Positions 9,148-18,942 of a stretch of 64,000 nt of DNA are shown here, piece by piece; the stretch's first letter is position 1, and each line of letters starts with the position of its first letter. The notes under the pieces were generated by a model. The model was given only the letters and a program-made list of their open reading frames with translations. It had not been told where the DNA came from and ran no database searches. The DNA comes from Thermohalobaculum sp963700775 (lineage in GTDB: Bacteria; Pseudomonadota; Alphaproteobacteria; Rhodobacterales; Rhodobacteraceae). The position numbers and the translations under genes were made by a program. The DNA is taken from assembly GCA_963700775.1 (NCBI GenBank), contig CAVOYU010000009.1:62001-126000 (forward strand), in the 5' to 3' direction.

Positions 9148-9549
9148 ATGCCGTATGCTGCGAGTTACATCGCCGCGCTGGTCTTTTTCCTGGCCATCGA
9201 CATCATCTGGATCAAGACGGTCATGCGGCCGATCTTTGAGCGCAATGTCGGGGCGCTTCTACTTGAGACCCCGCGCATGAGCGCGGCGGCGGTGTTCTAT
9301 GCGCTCTACGTCGCGGGGATTATCTACTTCGCCGTTGCTCCTGCCGTGAGCGCAGAGACGTGGCGGGTGGCGGCGCTGAATGGCGCGATGATTGGCTTCC
9401 TCGCCTATGGCACCTACGAGGCGACCAACCTCGCGACGCTCAAGGGCTGGAGCTACGAGATGCTCGTTGTCGATGTCGCCTGGGGCATGACGCTGACGAC
9501 ACTGACCGCGGTCGTGGGATTCCTCGCCTATCACTGGGTGGGAGGGTGA
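9148..9549 (+). CDS. DUF2177 family membrane protein
   Basis: 133 residues, four predicted membrane helices (about 5-22, 47-68, 75-95, 105-128), with the family features FLAIDIIWIK in helix 1 and YGTYEATNLATLKGW between helices 3 and 4. The biochemical function is unknown. In other alphaproteobacteria DUF2177 genes are often found near sigma-E/ChrR or photolyase genes, which fits the sigma-E-like promoter upstream here. The SOUL gene follows 59 bp downstream on the same strand. Confidence 0.88.
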   Translation: MPYAASYIAALVFFLAIDIIWIKTVMRPIFERNVGALLLETPRMSAAAVFYALYVAGIIYFAVAPAVSAETWRVAALNGAMIGFLAYGTYEATNLATLKGWSYEMLVVDVAWGMTLTTLTAVVGFLAYHWVGG

Positions 9550-9608
9550 GGCTCAATTCGGGCGCGATGGTGCAGCTTTCCTTAACGGGGTGAGGCGAAG
9601 GGCCAGGG

Positions 9609-10286
9609 ATGACAAAGTCGCGATCGATCGGCTTGCTGGCGCTGGCGGCCTCGCTCTTCATCGCGGGGTGTTCGGTGTTCGGTGGCAAGGCGGCTGATGA
9701 GCCGGCATTCCGTGTCGTCGAGCAGGACGGCGCGATCGAGATCCGCGAATATGACGGCTTCGCGGTTGCCGAAACGGCCGTGGTGGCGCCCTTCGGCGAG
9801 GCCACCGGCATCGGGTTCCGGCGCCTCTTCGATTACATATCCGGTGCCAACCGCAGCGCGGCGAAGATCGAGATGACTGCGCCGGTTCTGACCGAGCCCA
9901 AGGGCGAGAAGATCGCGATGACCGCGCCGGTCCTGGCTCAGCCGCGTATCGAGATGCGGGGGGAAACGGCGTCGAGCCTGACGCCCGAAGGCGATGAGAG
10001 CTGGACCATCGCATTCGTCCTGCCGGAGGACCTCACGGCGTCATCGGCGCCCACGCCGACGGATTCGAGGGTCACGCTCCGCGACCTTCCCACTCGACGA
10101 GTCGCCAGCATCACGTTTTCGGGCCAATTCCAGAACGCGTCTGCGGAGGAGAGGCGCCAGGTATTGTCGGACTGGCTGGCTTCACGCGGCCTGGCCCATA
10201 AGGGGGACTGGCAGTTCGCCGGCTATAACCCGCCCTGGACGGTCCCCGCGCTTCGCCGCAACGAGGTCCTCGTGACGCTCCGGTGA
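9609..10286 (+). CDS. SOUL-family haem-binding lipoprotein
   Basis: 225 residues. A lipoprotein signal peptide ends at the lipobox IAGC (Cys21), so the protein should be membrane-anchored in the periplasm. Residues about 33-222 form a SOUL domain: IEIREYDGFAVAET near the start, the repeated KI-MTAPVL motif (residues 88-105) and the C-terminal YNPPWTVPALRRNEV sequence. SOUL proteins bind haem or tetrapyrroles. Probably cotranscribed with the DUF2177 gene. Confidence 0.9.
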   Translation: MTKSRSIGLLALAASLFIAGCSVFGGKAADEPAFRVVEQDGAIEIREYDGFAVAETAVVAPFGEATGIGFRRLFDYISGANRSAAKIEMTAPVLTEPKGEKIAMTAPVLAQPRIEMRGETASSLTPEGDESWTIAFVLPEDLTASSAPTPTDSRVTLRDLPTRRVASITFSGQFQNASAEERRQVLSDWLASRGLAHKGDWQFAGYNPPWTVPALRRNEVLVTLR

Positions 10287-10618
10287 CCTTGCCGAGTTCG
10301 TCCCATGCCTGTCCCTGCCTACTGGCCGACCTGACATGATTGGCCTTCGAGCTCGAACCCACAAAAGTGCTGGGGCGGCATGGCTCAGCACCTGCCCTCA
10401 GGGCTGTGGATCGGCCCGTCCGGAATGCGCCGGAAGACAGGCATTCGCGCTTGAGGATCGCCAATCTGTCTGTGAGCGGACCAGCGTGGCATGCCTGCTC
10501 GAAATCGGGCTCGTGCCGAAGTCGGACATCGGTCGAGATCGACGACCGGTTGAACCAGCGGTGCCTCTCGCATTTTCGACGACAGAGTAAGGCACATCGA
10601 TCGGATCGCTCGAACGGG
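10287..10618. other. Intergenic stretch before the second FAS1 gene
   Basis: No supportable gene on either strand. The promoter motif of the next gene begins at its right end. Confidence 0.5.
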
Positions 10619-10648
10619 TGATCTGATTGCCTAAGCTGATCGTATCTA
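10619..10648 (+). promoter_or_regulatory. Candidate sigma-E promoter of the second FAS1 gene
   Basis: TGATCT (10619-10624), 18 nt, TATCTA (10643-10648), 48 nt before the GTG start. Same spacing as the other two motifs in this region. The -10 is a weaker match than the -35. Confidence 0.4.
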
Positions 10649-10695
10649 ATGTAGCAGCGAAATGGTCGTTGCCCAAACTCGATTGGAGGAAAAAC

Positions 10696-11202
<507 letters not shown>

Positions 11203-11318
11203 GGCGTGCAGACAGGGGCTCCGGAGACCCTCCGGAGCCTCAACCCGAAGGTCTGCCGATGCGCGCGGAGCATCAACAAGTTCCAACAATAAATCGAGCC
11301 TGACAGACGGAGAGCAAC

Positions 11319-11597
11319 ATGCCCGAGTGGTACAAAATGATTATGGATTCGGAAGCGAATCCACTCAAGGATCTGCACAAGCCGAGACGGTTTCAAATAA
11401 TGATCGTTTTGTCCTTCATGTGGACAACGATCTTCTGTTTTTCCCTTGGGGCCTGGTTTTGGTTTGACGAGCTGATGTTCGCGCACGTCGCCGCCCTGCT
11501 TGGCATCGCAATCACCGCGATGACCTTCCGACAGAGGTGGCTCGATGACCGGGAGTTTACCCCGGCGCGGCTCAACACTGACGGAAGACGAGTGTGA
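11319..11597 (+). CDS. Small two-helix membrane protein
   Basis: 92 residues with ACGGAGAG just upstream of the ATG. Two membrane helices (about 28-48 and 53-70) separated by a short FWFDELMF turn, with a basic N-terminal tail (HKPRR) and an RQRWLDDRE segment after helix 2. Not recognised. It lies between the FAS1 gene and a strong terminator and could end the same transcript. Confidence 0.6.
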   Translation: MPEWYKMIMDSEANPLKDLHKPRRFQIMIVLSFMWTTIFCFSLGAWFWFDELMFAHVAALLGIAITAMTFRQRWLDDREFTPARLNTDGRRV

Positions 11598-11637
11598 TCT
11601 CTCGGCGCGGGGGACCTCCAGCTCCACCAGATCAGAG

Positions 11638-11674
11638 ACGGAAGCTGTCCGGATAAGGCAGCTTCCGTTTTTCT
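11638..11674 (+). terminator. Rho-independent terminator
   Basis: A perfect 10-bp stem ACGGAAGCTG (11638-11647) pairing with CAGCTTCCGT (11659-11668), followed by TTTTC. It ends the transcription unit of the small membrane protein. Confidence 0.85.
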
Positions 11675-11891
11675 TCTCGGACACCCCCTGCTCCACCGCG
11701 TCCGCCAAACCGCTGCTCGCCGGGTTCCTGGCCGATGCCGGAGCCGAGAGGCCCAATCATTGCATATAATTACAATTTAAGACGAAAATGACGAAAAACG
11801 AATTATTTTATATAATCTTCTGAACAATTAATATATGTGTTGAACCGGAAGATAGGAAAACGCTGTGTTTTCCATCTGAAAGGTAAATCAC
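11671..11891. other. AT-rich intergenic segment
   Basis: The stretch 11757-11835 is unusually AT-rich for this genome (ATATAATTACAATTTAAG and similar) and probably holds the promoter of the following gene. No gene seen. Confidence 0.5.
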
Positions 11892-12242
11892 ATGAATACT
11901 CCTGAATGGACCAAGGCCGCCCTTTGGGGCGGCGTGGCCGGTGCGGTCGCATTGGCGATCACCGGCTTCTCGTGGGGCGGCTGGGTCACCGGCGGAAAGG
12001 CGGAAGCCATCGCCTCCGAACGGGCCAAGGATGCGGTCGTGGCGGCTCTGGCGCCAATCTGCGTCGCTCAGGCGCGGCGGGATCCTCAACTCGCGATCAC
12101 CGTGGCCAAGCTGAAGGACACGAGCACCTACCAGCGCGGCCCCATCGTGATGGAGGCGGGCTGGGCAACCATGCCGGGCTCGACCGAGCCGGATCGCGCC
12201 GTCGCCAATGCCTGCATGTCCGTCCTGGCGGCAGACTTCTGA
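11892..12242 (+). CDS. Membrane-anchored hypothetical protein
   Basis: 116 residues, preceded by GAAAGG. One membrane helix (about 12-30) with a GGWVTGGKAEAIA segment after it, then a hydrophilic part with two cysteines (APICVAQ and NACMSV) that could form a disulfide. The helix followed by conserved Gly/Trp resembles small membrane proteins found in other alphaproteobacteria, but I cannot name the family. Confidence 0.65.
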   Translation: MNTPEWTKAALWGGVAGAVALAITGFSWGGWVTGGKAEAIASERAKDAVVAALAPICVAQARRDPQLAITVAKLKDTSTYQRGPIVMEAGWATMPGSTEPDRAVANACMSVLAADF

Positions 12243-12342
12243 GCAGGGCGGCAGCGCCGGCGCGCGAGGCCACACACTCGTCGGATGCGATCGCTCTGCG
12301 CACCGGGACAGGACTTTTGCATCAATCGGGACTCTGGAACCA

Positions 12343-12555
12343 ATGACAACCGTCAGGACGAGGGCAGACATGGTTCGCGACGCAAGCGAGCGGCAGGCCA
12401 AGCGCGCACAGAACGAGCACGAAACCATGTTGCAGGAGCGCGCGGAGCACATCGCCAGGCTGCGATCGCTCCGCCTGGCCAAGGAGGCCGGCGAGAAAGC
12501 GGCCGGCACGCGGGCGGGGGCGTCGCGCGGGCGCTCCGGCAGCGGCGAATCCTAG
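12343..12555 (+). CDS. Small highly charged hypothetical protein
   Basis: 70 residues from MTTVRTRADMVRD. The sequence is rich in Arg, Glu, Lys and Gln with heptad spacing (residues 8-48), suggesting one long helix or a coiled coil, and it ends in a Gly/Arg/Ser tail. A longer upstream frame lacks a ribosome site. It could be a real small protein or chance. It lies 100 bp after the preceding gene. Confidence 0.4.
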   Translation: MTTVRTRADMVRDASERQAKRAQNEHETMLQERAEHIARLRSLRLAKEAGEKAAGTRAGASRGRSGSGES

Positions 12556-12595
12556 CGCGGCGTCCGGGGTCAGACCGGATCGCCCGTTCACCCGG

Positions 12596-12663
12596 CGTCA
12601 TCCCCGCGAATGCGGGGATCCGATGAAGTCCGCCGGAGATTCCCGCTTGCGCCGGAATGACGG
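12596..12663. repeat. Imperfect 68-bp inverted repeat of the GTCATyCCCGC type
   Basis: The left arm starts CGTCATCCCCGCGAATGCGG and the right arm ends GCTTGCGCCGGAATGACGG; the two arms are imperfect inverted repeats. This looks like the widespread proteobacterial intergenic palindromes that begin GTCATTCCCGC. It lies between convergent genes. Confidence 0.7.
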
Positions 12664-12822
12664 TGGCGAACACAGGGCAACTCAGATGGAATGGTCGCGG
12701 CGCCAGGGCCGTCCCTGCCTGCCCTGCACCGCAATCTCTTGCCGCCGGCTCGGCCAGGACCGGCCCGGTGCACGGGATCGGCGGGCGTCCGGTGGCGGTC
12801 CCGGCCTCGCGGGCCGGACCCC

Positions 12823-14367
12823 TCAAAGCTCGATCTCGATGAGATAGGGCAGCGGGGTCGCCAGCCCGGCCTCCAGGGCGCGGGCCAGGTCGCGGGTGTC
12901 CGAGACCCGGCAGCCATCGACGCCCATGCCGCGCGCCATGTCGACCCAGTCGAGCTGCGGCTGGTTCAGGGTCAGCATGTCGATCGCCCGCGGTCCCGGA
13001 TTGGCGACCCCGACATTGGCAAGCTCGCCGTGCAGGATGCGGTAGCTGTGGTTGGCGAACACCAGGATCGTGATGTCCAGCTTCTCGCGCGCCATGGTCC
13101 ACAGCGCCTGGACCGTGTACATCGCGCTGCCGTCGCCCTCGAGCGCGATCACCTTGCGGTCGGGGCAGGCGATCGCTGCTCCGATGGCGACCGGCAGGCC
13201 GTAGCCGATCGAGCCGCCACGGTTGTTCAGCCAGGAATGCGGCGGCGCCCCGGCGGTCTCGGCGAAGAAGGTGCGGCCGGTGGTCACGGATTCGTCGACG
13301 ACGATCGCGCCCTCCGGGATCATCGCGCCGAGGACGCGGGCGATCGTCTCCGGCGTCGCCGGACCGTCCGGGATCTCCGGCCGGCGCGTCCCGGCCACGA
13401 GGGACGGCGTGCCGGTCCCGGCGCCGGTCGCGGACGCCAGGGCCCGCAGTCCGCCGCGGATGTCCGAGCCGGGATGCGCCAGGTCGACGAACTCGACCCC
13501 GGCGGCGGTGAGCACGCCCGGCTTGTCCGGATAGGCGAAGAAGGCGACCGGCGGGCGGGCGCCCATGAGCACGATCCGGCGATAGGGCGCCAGCACCTCG
13601 AGCGCCTGTTCCACCGGGTAGGGGATGCGGCTCACGGAGACCCGCCCGGCGCCGCGTTCGAGCCGGGCGTTCGACCACTCGGTCAGCAGCTTGCAGCCGG
13701 TGGCGTCGGCGATCCGCCCGGCGAGCAGAAGGCCGTCCTCGGTCAGCGCCTCGCCACCCAGCAGCAGCAGGCTGCCGGGCGCGCGGAGCGCCGCCGCCGC
13801 GGCCTCGACGGCGGCTTCCGCAACCGGCTCCCGGCCGGCAACAGGCAGCGCTCCGGCAATCGCGCCGCCCGGGTTCCAGGCGGTATCGCCGGGCAGGATC
13901 AGGGTCGCGACCTGCCCCGGCGGCGTCCGCGCGGCGGCGATCGCCATGGCGCCATCGGCGCCGACATCGGCCGCCGACCGGGAGGTCCGGACCCAGTGCG
14001 AGACCGGCCGGGCGATGCCCTCGATGTCCGAGGTCAGCGGGGCGTCGAGCGCGATATGGGCAATCGCATGCTCGCCGACGATGTTGACGACGCCCGATCC
14101 CGCCTTCTTGGCGTTGTGCAGGTTGGCGAGCGCGTTTCCGAGGCCCGGGCCCAGATGCAGCAGGGTCGACGCCGGCCGGCCGGCCATCCGGTAGTACCCG
14201 TCGGCGGCCCCGGAGGCGACGCCTTCGAACAGGACCAGCACCGAGCGCATCCCCGGCACCTGGTCGAGCGCCGCCACGAAATGCATCTCCGAGGTGCCGG
14301 GATTGGTGAAGCAGACATCGACGCCGCCCGCGAGCAGCGTTCGGACAAGGCTTTCGGCACCGTTCAT
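12823..14367 (-). CDS. Acetolactate-synthase-like ThDP-dependent enzyme
   Basis: 514 residues from MNGAESLVRTLLAGG; another possible start lies nine codons upstream. Three domains as in IlvB/benzoylformate-decarboxylase-type enzymes: N-terminal Pyr domain (1-165) with the cofactor-activating Glu in LFEGVASGAADGY, a central domain, and a C-terminal PP domain (about 340-510) with the ThDP/Mg motif EGDGSAMYT...ANHSY. Substrate not deducible. No regulatory subunit gene is adjacent, so it is probably not the biosynthetic acetolactate synthase. It is monocistronic and divergent from the DUF5993-dsbB pair. Confidence 0.85.
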   Translation of the reverse strand: MNGAESLVRTLLAGGVDVCFTNPGTSEMHFVAALDQVPGMRSVLVLFEGVASGAADGYYRMAGRPASTLLHLGPGLGNALANLHNAKKAGSGVVNIVGEHAIAHIALDAPLTSDIEGIARPVSHWVRTSRSAADVGADGAMAIAAARTPPGQVATLILPGDTAWNPGGAIAGALPVAGREPVAEAAVEAAAAALRAPGSLLLLGGEALTEDGLLLAGRIADATGCKLLTEWSNARLERGAGRVSVSRIPYPVEQALEVLAPYRRIVLMGARPPVAFFAYPDKPGVLTAAGVEFVDLAHPGSDIRGGLRALASATGAGTGTPSLVAGTRRPEIPDGPATPETIARVLGAMIPEGAIVVDESVTTGRTFFAETAGAPPHSWLNNRGGSIGYGLPVAIGAAIACPDRKVIALEGDGSAMYTVQALWTMAREKLDITILVFANHSYRILHGELANVGVANPGPRAIDMLTLNQPQLDWVDMARGMGVDGCRVSDTRDLARALEAGLATPLPYLIEIEL

Positions 14368-14608
14368 TCCGGGAGCTCCGCTGGTGGGCGACATCGCGCT
14401 GCAGTTGGCCCCGGCCGCCTCCGGTTTGCAACCCCCGGCGACGCTCTCTTCGGGCCGCCGGGCCGCCCCGGTTTCCGCACCGCGCCGCCGGCACCCGCAC
14501 CCGTGACCGGAGGCCGGCAGCCGATGCGGGTGGCCGCAGGAGCGCACTTCCGGTAACCTCAATTCGCCCCGGCTCTTTCACGCAGTCTATTCGGGAGATT
14601 TCGCCGCC

Positions 14609-14770
14609 ATGATGACATTGTCGCTCGCGCTGCTTTCCGTCGGCTGCTTCTTCCTGTGGCGGCGCCAGAGCCACTGGGTCTGGATCACGGTCGTCGTCGC
14701 CCTTGCGATCGGGATCGCGATCTTCGTCCAGGACGTGGACTTCCATACCGATCTGGGGGTGCAGCTATGA
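14609..14770 (+). CDS. DUF5993-type small membrane protein
   Basis: 53 residues, MMTLSLALLSVGCFF at the start. Two short hydrophobic helices (3-17 and 24-41) separated by LWRRQSHW. GGGAG lies 10 nt upstream. Its TGA overlaps the dsbB start codon (ATGA), so the two are translationally coupled. Small proteins of this kind upstream of dsbB are known as DUF5993; a role helping the DsbB-like oxidase is plausible but unproven. Confidence 0.75.
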   Translation: MMTLSLALLSVGCFFLWRRQSHWVWITVVVALAIGIAIFVQDVDFHTDLGVQL

Positions 14771-15369
14771 GGCTCTCGCTGTCGCCGGAGGCCGCCCGGG
14801 TTCTCAACTTCATCGGCATGATGGCGATGATCGGTGTCCTGCTCGGGGCCTATGTCTACCAGTTCGCCTATCGCGAACTGCCCTGCACCCTGTGCCTGCT
14901 GCAGCGCGTGGCCATGGTTGCGGTGGCCCTCGGCGCGGCGATGAACGTGATGCTGGGACCGGACCCGCGGCACTACGGCGTCTGCCTGGTCTCGGCGATG
15001 TTCGGCGGCGCGATCTCGTTTCGCCAGACCCTGCTGCACATCAACCCCTATTTCGACACCAAGACGGCGCTGCCGACCATGGACGCGATGACCAACCCGC
15101 CCTTCGGCGAGGCGGTGTTCGGCCTGCATCTCTATGTCTGGGGCATCGTGCTGTTCGCGGCGGTGGTCCTGGCGGTGGGGATCGCGCTCCTGTTCCGCGG
15201 CCAGTTCGAGCCCGGCGCGCGCGACCCGGAAGGGCTCCGCCGCCTGGCCGGTTTCGGGGTCGGGCTGCTGTTCGCCGTCGCGGCGCTCCAGACCGTCACA
15301 ACCTTCATGGAATGCGGCATCGGCGACTGCCCGAATGACGGGGGCTGGACGTGGTGGCTGTTCGGCTGA
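14767..15369 (+). CDS. dsbB: Disulfide bond formation protein B
   Basis: 200 residues with five or more hydrophobic segments. The quinone-proximal pair is C40-TL-C43 in RELPCTLCLLQR, the DsbB signature. The second pair near the C-terminus is C183/C188 (ECGIGDC), an arrangement of the related alphaproteobacterial DsbB-like proteins rather than E. coli DsbB. It reoxidises periplasmic thiol oxidases and passes electrons to quinone. Start chosen at MRLSLSPEAA because it overlaps the upstream stop. A DsbA-like gene is at the right end of the window. Confidence 0.88.
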   Translation: MRLSLSPEAARVLNFIGMMAMIGVLLGAYVYQFAYRELPCTLCLLQRVAMVAVALGAAMNVMLGPDPRHYGVCLVSAMFGGAISFRQTLLHINPYFDTKTALPTMDAMTNPPFGEAVFGLHLYVWGIVLFAAVVLAVGIALLFRGQFEPGARDPEGLRRLAGFGVGLLFAVAALQTVTTFMECGIGDCPNDGGWTWWLFG

Positions 15370-15486
15370 CCCCGCCCGGCGCCTCGCGGCACGGGCGCGG
15401 CGAGTTTCAGATTGAAACCGAAAATGTCGCAATTTCAACGCATTGCCTTGGCACCATGCGAATCCTCTAACCTGTCCCCGACTTTC

Positions 15487-15534
15487 GCCGCCCCGGCTCC
15501 CGATATCCCGAATACGAGCCCGGGCGGCGTTTTT
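15487..15534 (+). terminator. Rho-independent terminator downstream of dsbB
   Basis: A 13-bp stem with one mismatch (15487-15499 with 15516-15528) and a TTTTT tract at 15530-15534. It starts 118 bp after the dsbB stop. The rest of the 470-bp gap before the dehydrogenase gene holds nothing else I recognise. Confidence 0.8.
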
Positions 15535-15839
15535 CGTTCTACAGGATGCGGCACTGCACCGGACTCGCGCCGGCGGCGTGACGCCCTTGCGCCCCTCGTT
15601 CCCCTGCGCGACCACGGTCGCGGCCCTTGCACGCCGAGTTCGATTGTCAGGCTTCGAGGTACGCTCGAACAATTCAATGATTTCAATATCCTGACCCCCA
15701 TCTCGCGCACGCGAAGGCGTGCCGCCGGGACCCGCACGGGGCTCCCCGGGCCCCGCCTCGCTGAAATTCCCGTTGACGCCCGCCCCCGTCATCGGCTCCG
15801 CTCGGGCGCGAATCCCCACCTGCCTGCGGAGCCCGCCTC

Positions 15840-18265
15840 ATGAAAACCCATACCCGTGTCCTGGTCATCGGCGGCGGCGTCGTCGGCTGCTCGGTGCTCT
15901 ACCACCTGACCAAGCTCGGCTGGTCCGACATCATGCTGGTCGAGCGCTCGGAACTGACCTCCGGCTCCACATGGCACGCCGCCGGCGGATTCCATACGCT
16001 GAACGCCGACACCAACATGGCGGCGCTGCAGGGCTATACCATCCGGCTCTACCGCGAGCTCGAGGAGCTGACCGGCATGTCCTGCGGGCTCCACCATGTG
16101 GGCGGGGTCACGCTGGCCACCACCCCGGACCGGATGGACTTCCTCAAGGCCGAGCGGGCCAAACACCGCTACATGGGCCTCGACACCGAGATCGTCGGTC
16201 CGGACGAGATCCGCAAGCTCTCGCCGATCACCAACACGGATGGCGTGCTGGGGGCGCTCTACGATCCGCTCGACGGCCATCTCGACCCCTCGGGCACCAC
16301 CCATGCCTATGCCAAGGCGGCGCGCAACGCCGGGGCCGAGATCGTGCTGCAGGAACCCGGTGCTGGAAACCAATCCGCGGCCCGACGGCTCGTGGGAGGT
16401 GGTGACCGAAGGACGGCACCATCATCGCCGAGCATGTGGTCAACGCCGGCGGCCTCTGGGCCCGCGAGGTCGGCGCGCTGGCCGGGGTCTACCTGCCGCT
16501 GCACCCGATGGAGCACCAGTATCTGGTCACCGAGGAGACCCCGGAGGTCTACGAGCGCGAGACCGAGCTTCCCCATGTGATGGACCCCGAGGGCGAGAGC
16601 TATCTGCGCCAGGAGGGGCGCGGGCTGGTGCATCGGCTTCTACGAGCAGGACATGCGACCTCTGGGGCGTCGACGGCACGCCGCCGGATTTCGGCCACGA
16701 ACTGCTCGAGCGACAAGCTCGACCGCATCTCGGACGCGGTCGAGTTCGCCTATCAGGCGCTTCCCGGTGCTGGAGCGGGCCGGGATCAAGCAGGTCATCA
16801 ACGGCCCCTTCACCTTCGCGCCCGACGGCAACCCGCTGGTCGGCCCGGTGCCGGGGCTGAGGAACTACTGGACCGCCTGCGGCGTCATGGCGGGCTTCAG
16901 CCAGGGCGGTGGCGTGGGGTTGACCTCGCCCAGTGGATGGTCGAGGGCGAGCCCGAGCGCGACGTGTTCGCGGTGGATGTGGCCCGCTTCGGCGACTGGA
17001 TCACGCCCGGCTACACCCGCGCCAAGGTGCGCGAGAACTACCAGCGCCGCTTCTCGGTCGAGCTACCCGAACGAGGAACTGCCGGCGGCGCGGCCGTTCC
17101 GGACCACGCCCGCCTATGGCATCTGGAAGGATCAGCGCGCGGTGTTCGGCGCAGGCTACGGCATGGAGGCGGTCAACTACTTCGCGCCGGAGGGCGAGCC
17201 GCTTTACGAGACCCCCTCGTTCCGCCGCTCGAACGCCTTCGCGGTCACCGGCGAGGAATGCCGGGCGGTGCGCGAGGCGGTCGGCATCAACGAGATCCAC
17301 AATTTCGGCAAGTACCAGGTCGACCGGCCCCGGGGCGCACGCCTGGCTCGACTGGATCATGGCCGGGCGGATGCCGAGGACCGGCCGGCTCAGCCTGACC
17401 CCGATGCTAGCGCCGAGCGGCCGCCTGATCGGCGACTTCACGGTGACCGGCCTCGGCGACGGCGGCTACCAGCTCACCGCCTCGTTCGGCGCCCAGAATT
17501 TCCACATGCGCTGGTTCCAGAAGTCACCTGCCCGAGACCGGCGTCCATGTGGAGAACGTCTCCACCCGCCGCATCGGCTTCCAGATCGCCGGACGCCGCG
17601 TCCGCGAGCTGCTGTCCCGGGTGGCCAAGGGCGACGTCTCCAACGCCGCGCTGCCGTTCATGGCGGCGAAGGAGTACGACATCGGCCTCTGCCGGGCGCT
17701 GGTGCAGCGGGTCAGCTACACCGGCGACCTCGGCTACGAGATCTATGTGGACGCCGAGGACCAGGTGGCGCTCTACGGGACACTGGCCGAGGCTGGGAAG
17801 GACCTCGGGCTGCGCCCGTTCGGGATGCGGGCGATGATGAGCCTGCGCCTGGAGAAGTTCTTCGGCTCGTGGCTGCGCGAGTTCAAGCCGGAATACATGC
17901 CGGTCGAGACCGGCATGGACCGCTTCGTCGCCTACAACAAGCCGGCCGACTTCATCGGCAAGGCGGCGGCGGCGAAGGAGAAGGCCCAAGGCCCGAAGCG
18001 CCGGCTCTGCGCCTTCGTGGTCGACGCCAGGGACGCCGACGTGGTCGCCTACGAGCCGATCTGGTGCGCGGGCGAGGTGGTGGGGTTCTGCACCTCGGGC
18101 GGCTATGCCCACTACGTGCGGAAATCGGTGGCGCTGGGCTTCCTGCCGGTCGACCTGATCGACGAGGGCCGCGAGGTCGAGATCGAGATCCTGGGCGAGC
18201 GCCGCAAGGCCCGCCTGGTCACCGAGCCGCTGTTCGACGCGGACGGCGGACGGATGCGGGGGTAG
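15840..18265 (+). pseudogene. Dimethylglycine/sarcosine dehydrogenase-like FAD oxidoreductase, about 10 frameshifts
   Basis: Pieced together across frames this is one protein of about 805 residues: N-terminal FAD domain (VLVIGGGVVGCSVLYHL near residue 8, then TSGSTWHAAGG), the DAO fold, and a C-terminal GcvT/tetrahydrofolate-type domain. The family demethylates dimethylglycine or sarcosine, passing one-carbon units to folate. The first 510 bp and the last 730 bp are intact. Between about 16355 and 17527 the homologous sequence changes frame near 16355, 16410, 16627, 16660, 16708, 16765, 16925, 17062, 17328 and 17527; all but the one at 16925 act as +1 shifts. The protein sequence stays conserved between breaks, which suits sequencing error or very recent damage better than old decay. 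Confidence 0.85.
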
Positions 18266-18287
18266 GGCGGCCCGGCGCGCCGCCCGC

Positions 18288-18911
18288 TCACGCCTTCCCC
18301 GACACCCGGTCCCAGAACTCGCCCCGGTCGTTGGTGCGCGGGAAATCTTCCTCGGGCACCGGCACGCCGAGGAAGGCGCAGAGCGGCCCCCAGCCTTCCT
18401 TCACCTGGTAGACCAGCAGCTGCCTGGCCGGGATCGTGGCCCGGACCGCCTCGGCATGGGCCTCGAAGCGCCGCTTCAGCTCGGCTTCGCCGAGGCCGAG
18501 CGGGAACCCGGTCCTCCCGACGACGCCGAGCGCCATGGCGAGCCAGTCGCGCATCTCCGCCGGCGCCTGGCCAGCGCCCGCCAGCAGCTTGTAGATCGTC
18601 GCCGAAAAGCTTTCGACCCAGCTCTCCGGGCTGCGGGTGGTCAGGATGAAGCGCGCCTCCGGACAGGCCGCGTGCAGCTCGCGGAAGAACCCGGCGGTCG
18701 GCCAGTCGACGGCGCTTGGGTAGCCCTCGTAGATCGCCTCCCAGTCCGGCTGCCCCTTCACCGCCGCCGACCACAGCGGCAGCTGGGCCGGCATGTTCAG
18801 CAGCACCTCCTCCATGTGGTGGCAGGGGCCGAACCCCAGCCGGTTCAGCGCCAGCTTCAGCGAATAGGTGCCGGTGCGGCCGACGCCGGCCCCGATCACG
18901 GTGATTGCCAT
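18288..18911 (-). CDS. Sulfotransferase family protein
   Basis: 207 residues. The N-terminal GAGVGRTGTYSLKLALNRLG is the 5'-phosphosulfate-binding loop of the sulfotransferase superfamily, followed by the C/HHMEEV segment. RFILTTRSPESWVESF is the 3'-phosphate-binding strand. This is the short bacterial form of the family. It is convergent with the dehydrogenase-like gene (22 bp between stops). Substrate unknown. The EamA transporter gene lies 31 bp upstream on the same strand, so the two may form an operon. Confidence 0.85.
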   Translation of the reverse strand: MAITVIGAGVGRTGTYSLKLALNRLGFGPCHHMEEVLLNMPAQLPLWSAAVKGQPDWEAIYEGYPSAVDWPTAGFFRELHAACPEARFILTTRSPESWVESFSATIYKLLAGAGQAPAEMRDWLAMALGVVGRTGFPLGLGEAELKRRFEAHAEAVRATIPARQLLVYQVKEGWGPLCAFLGVPVPEEDFPRTNDRGEFWDRVSGKA

Positions 18912-18942
18912 GGTTGCCCCTCCTGTGTTCGTCCGTTCCGTC

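Noticed and set aside
16355..17527. Programmed ribosomal frameshifting in the dehydrogenase gene
   Set aside because: Ten shifts at unrelated sequences without slippery heptamers; error or pseudogene is far more likely.
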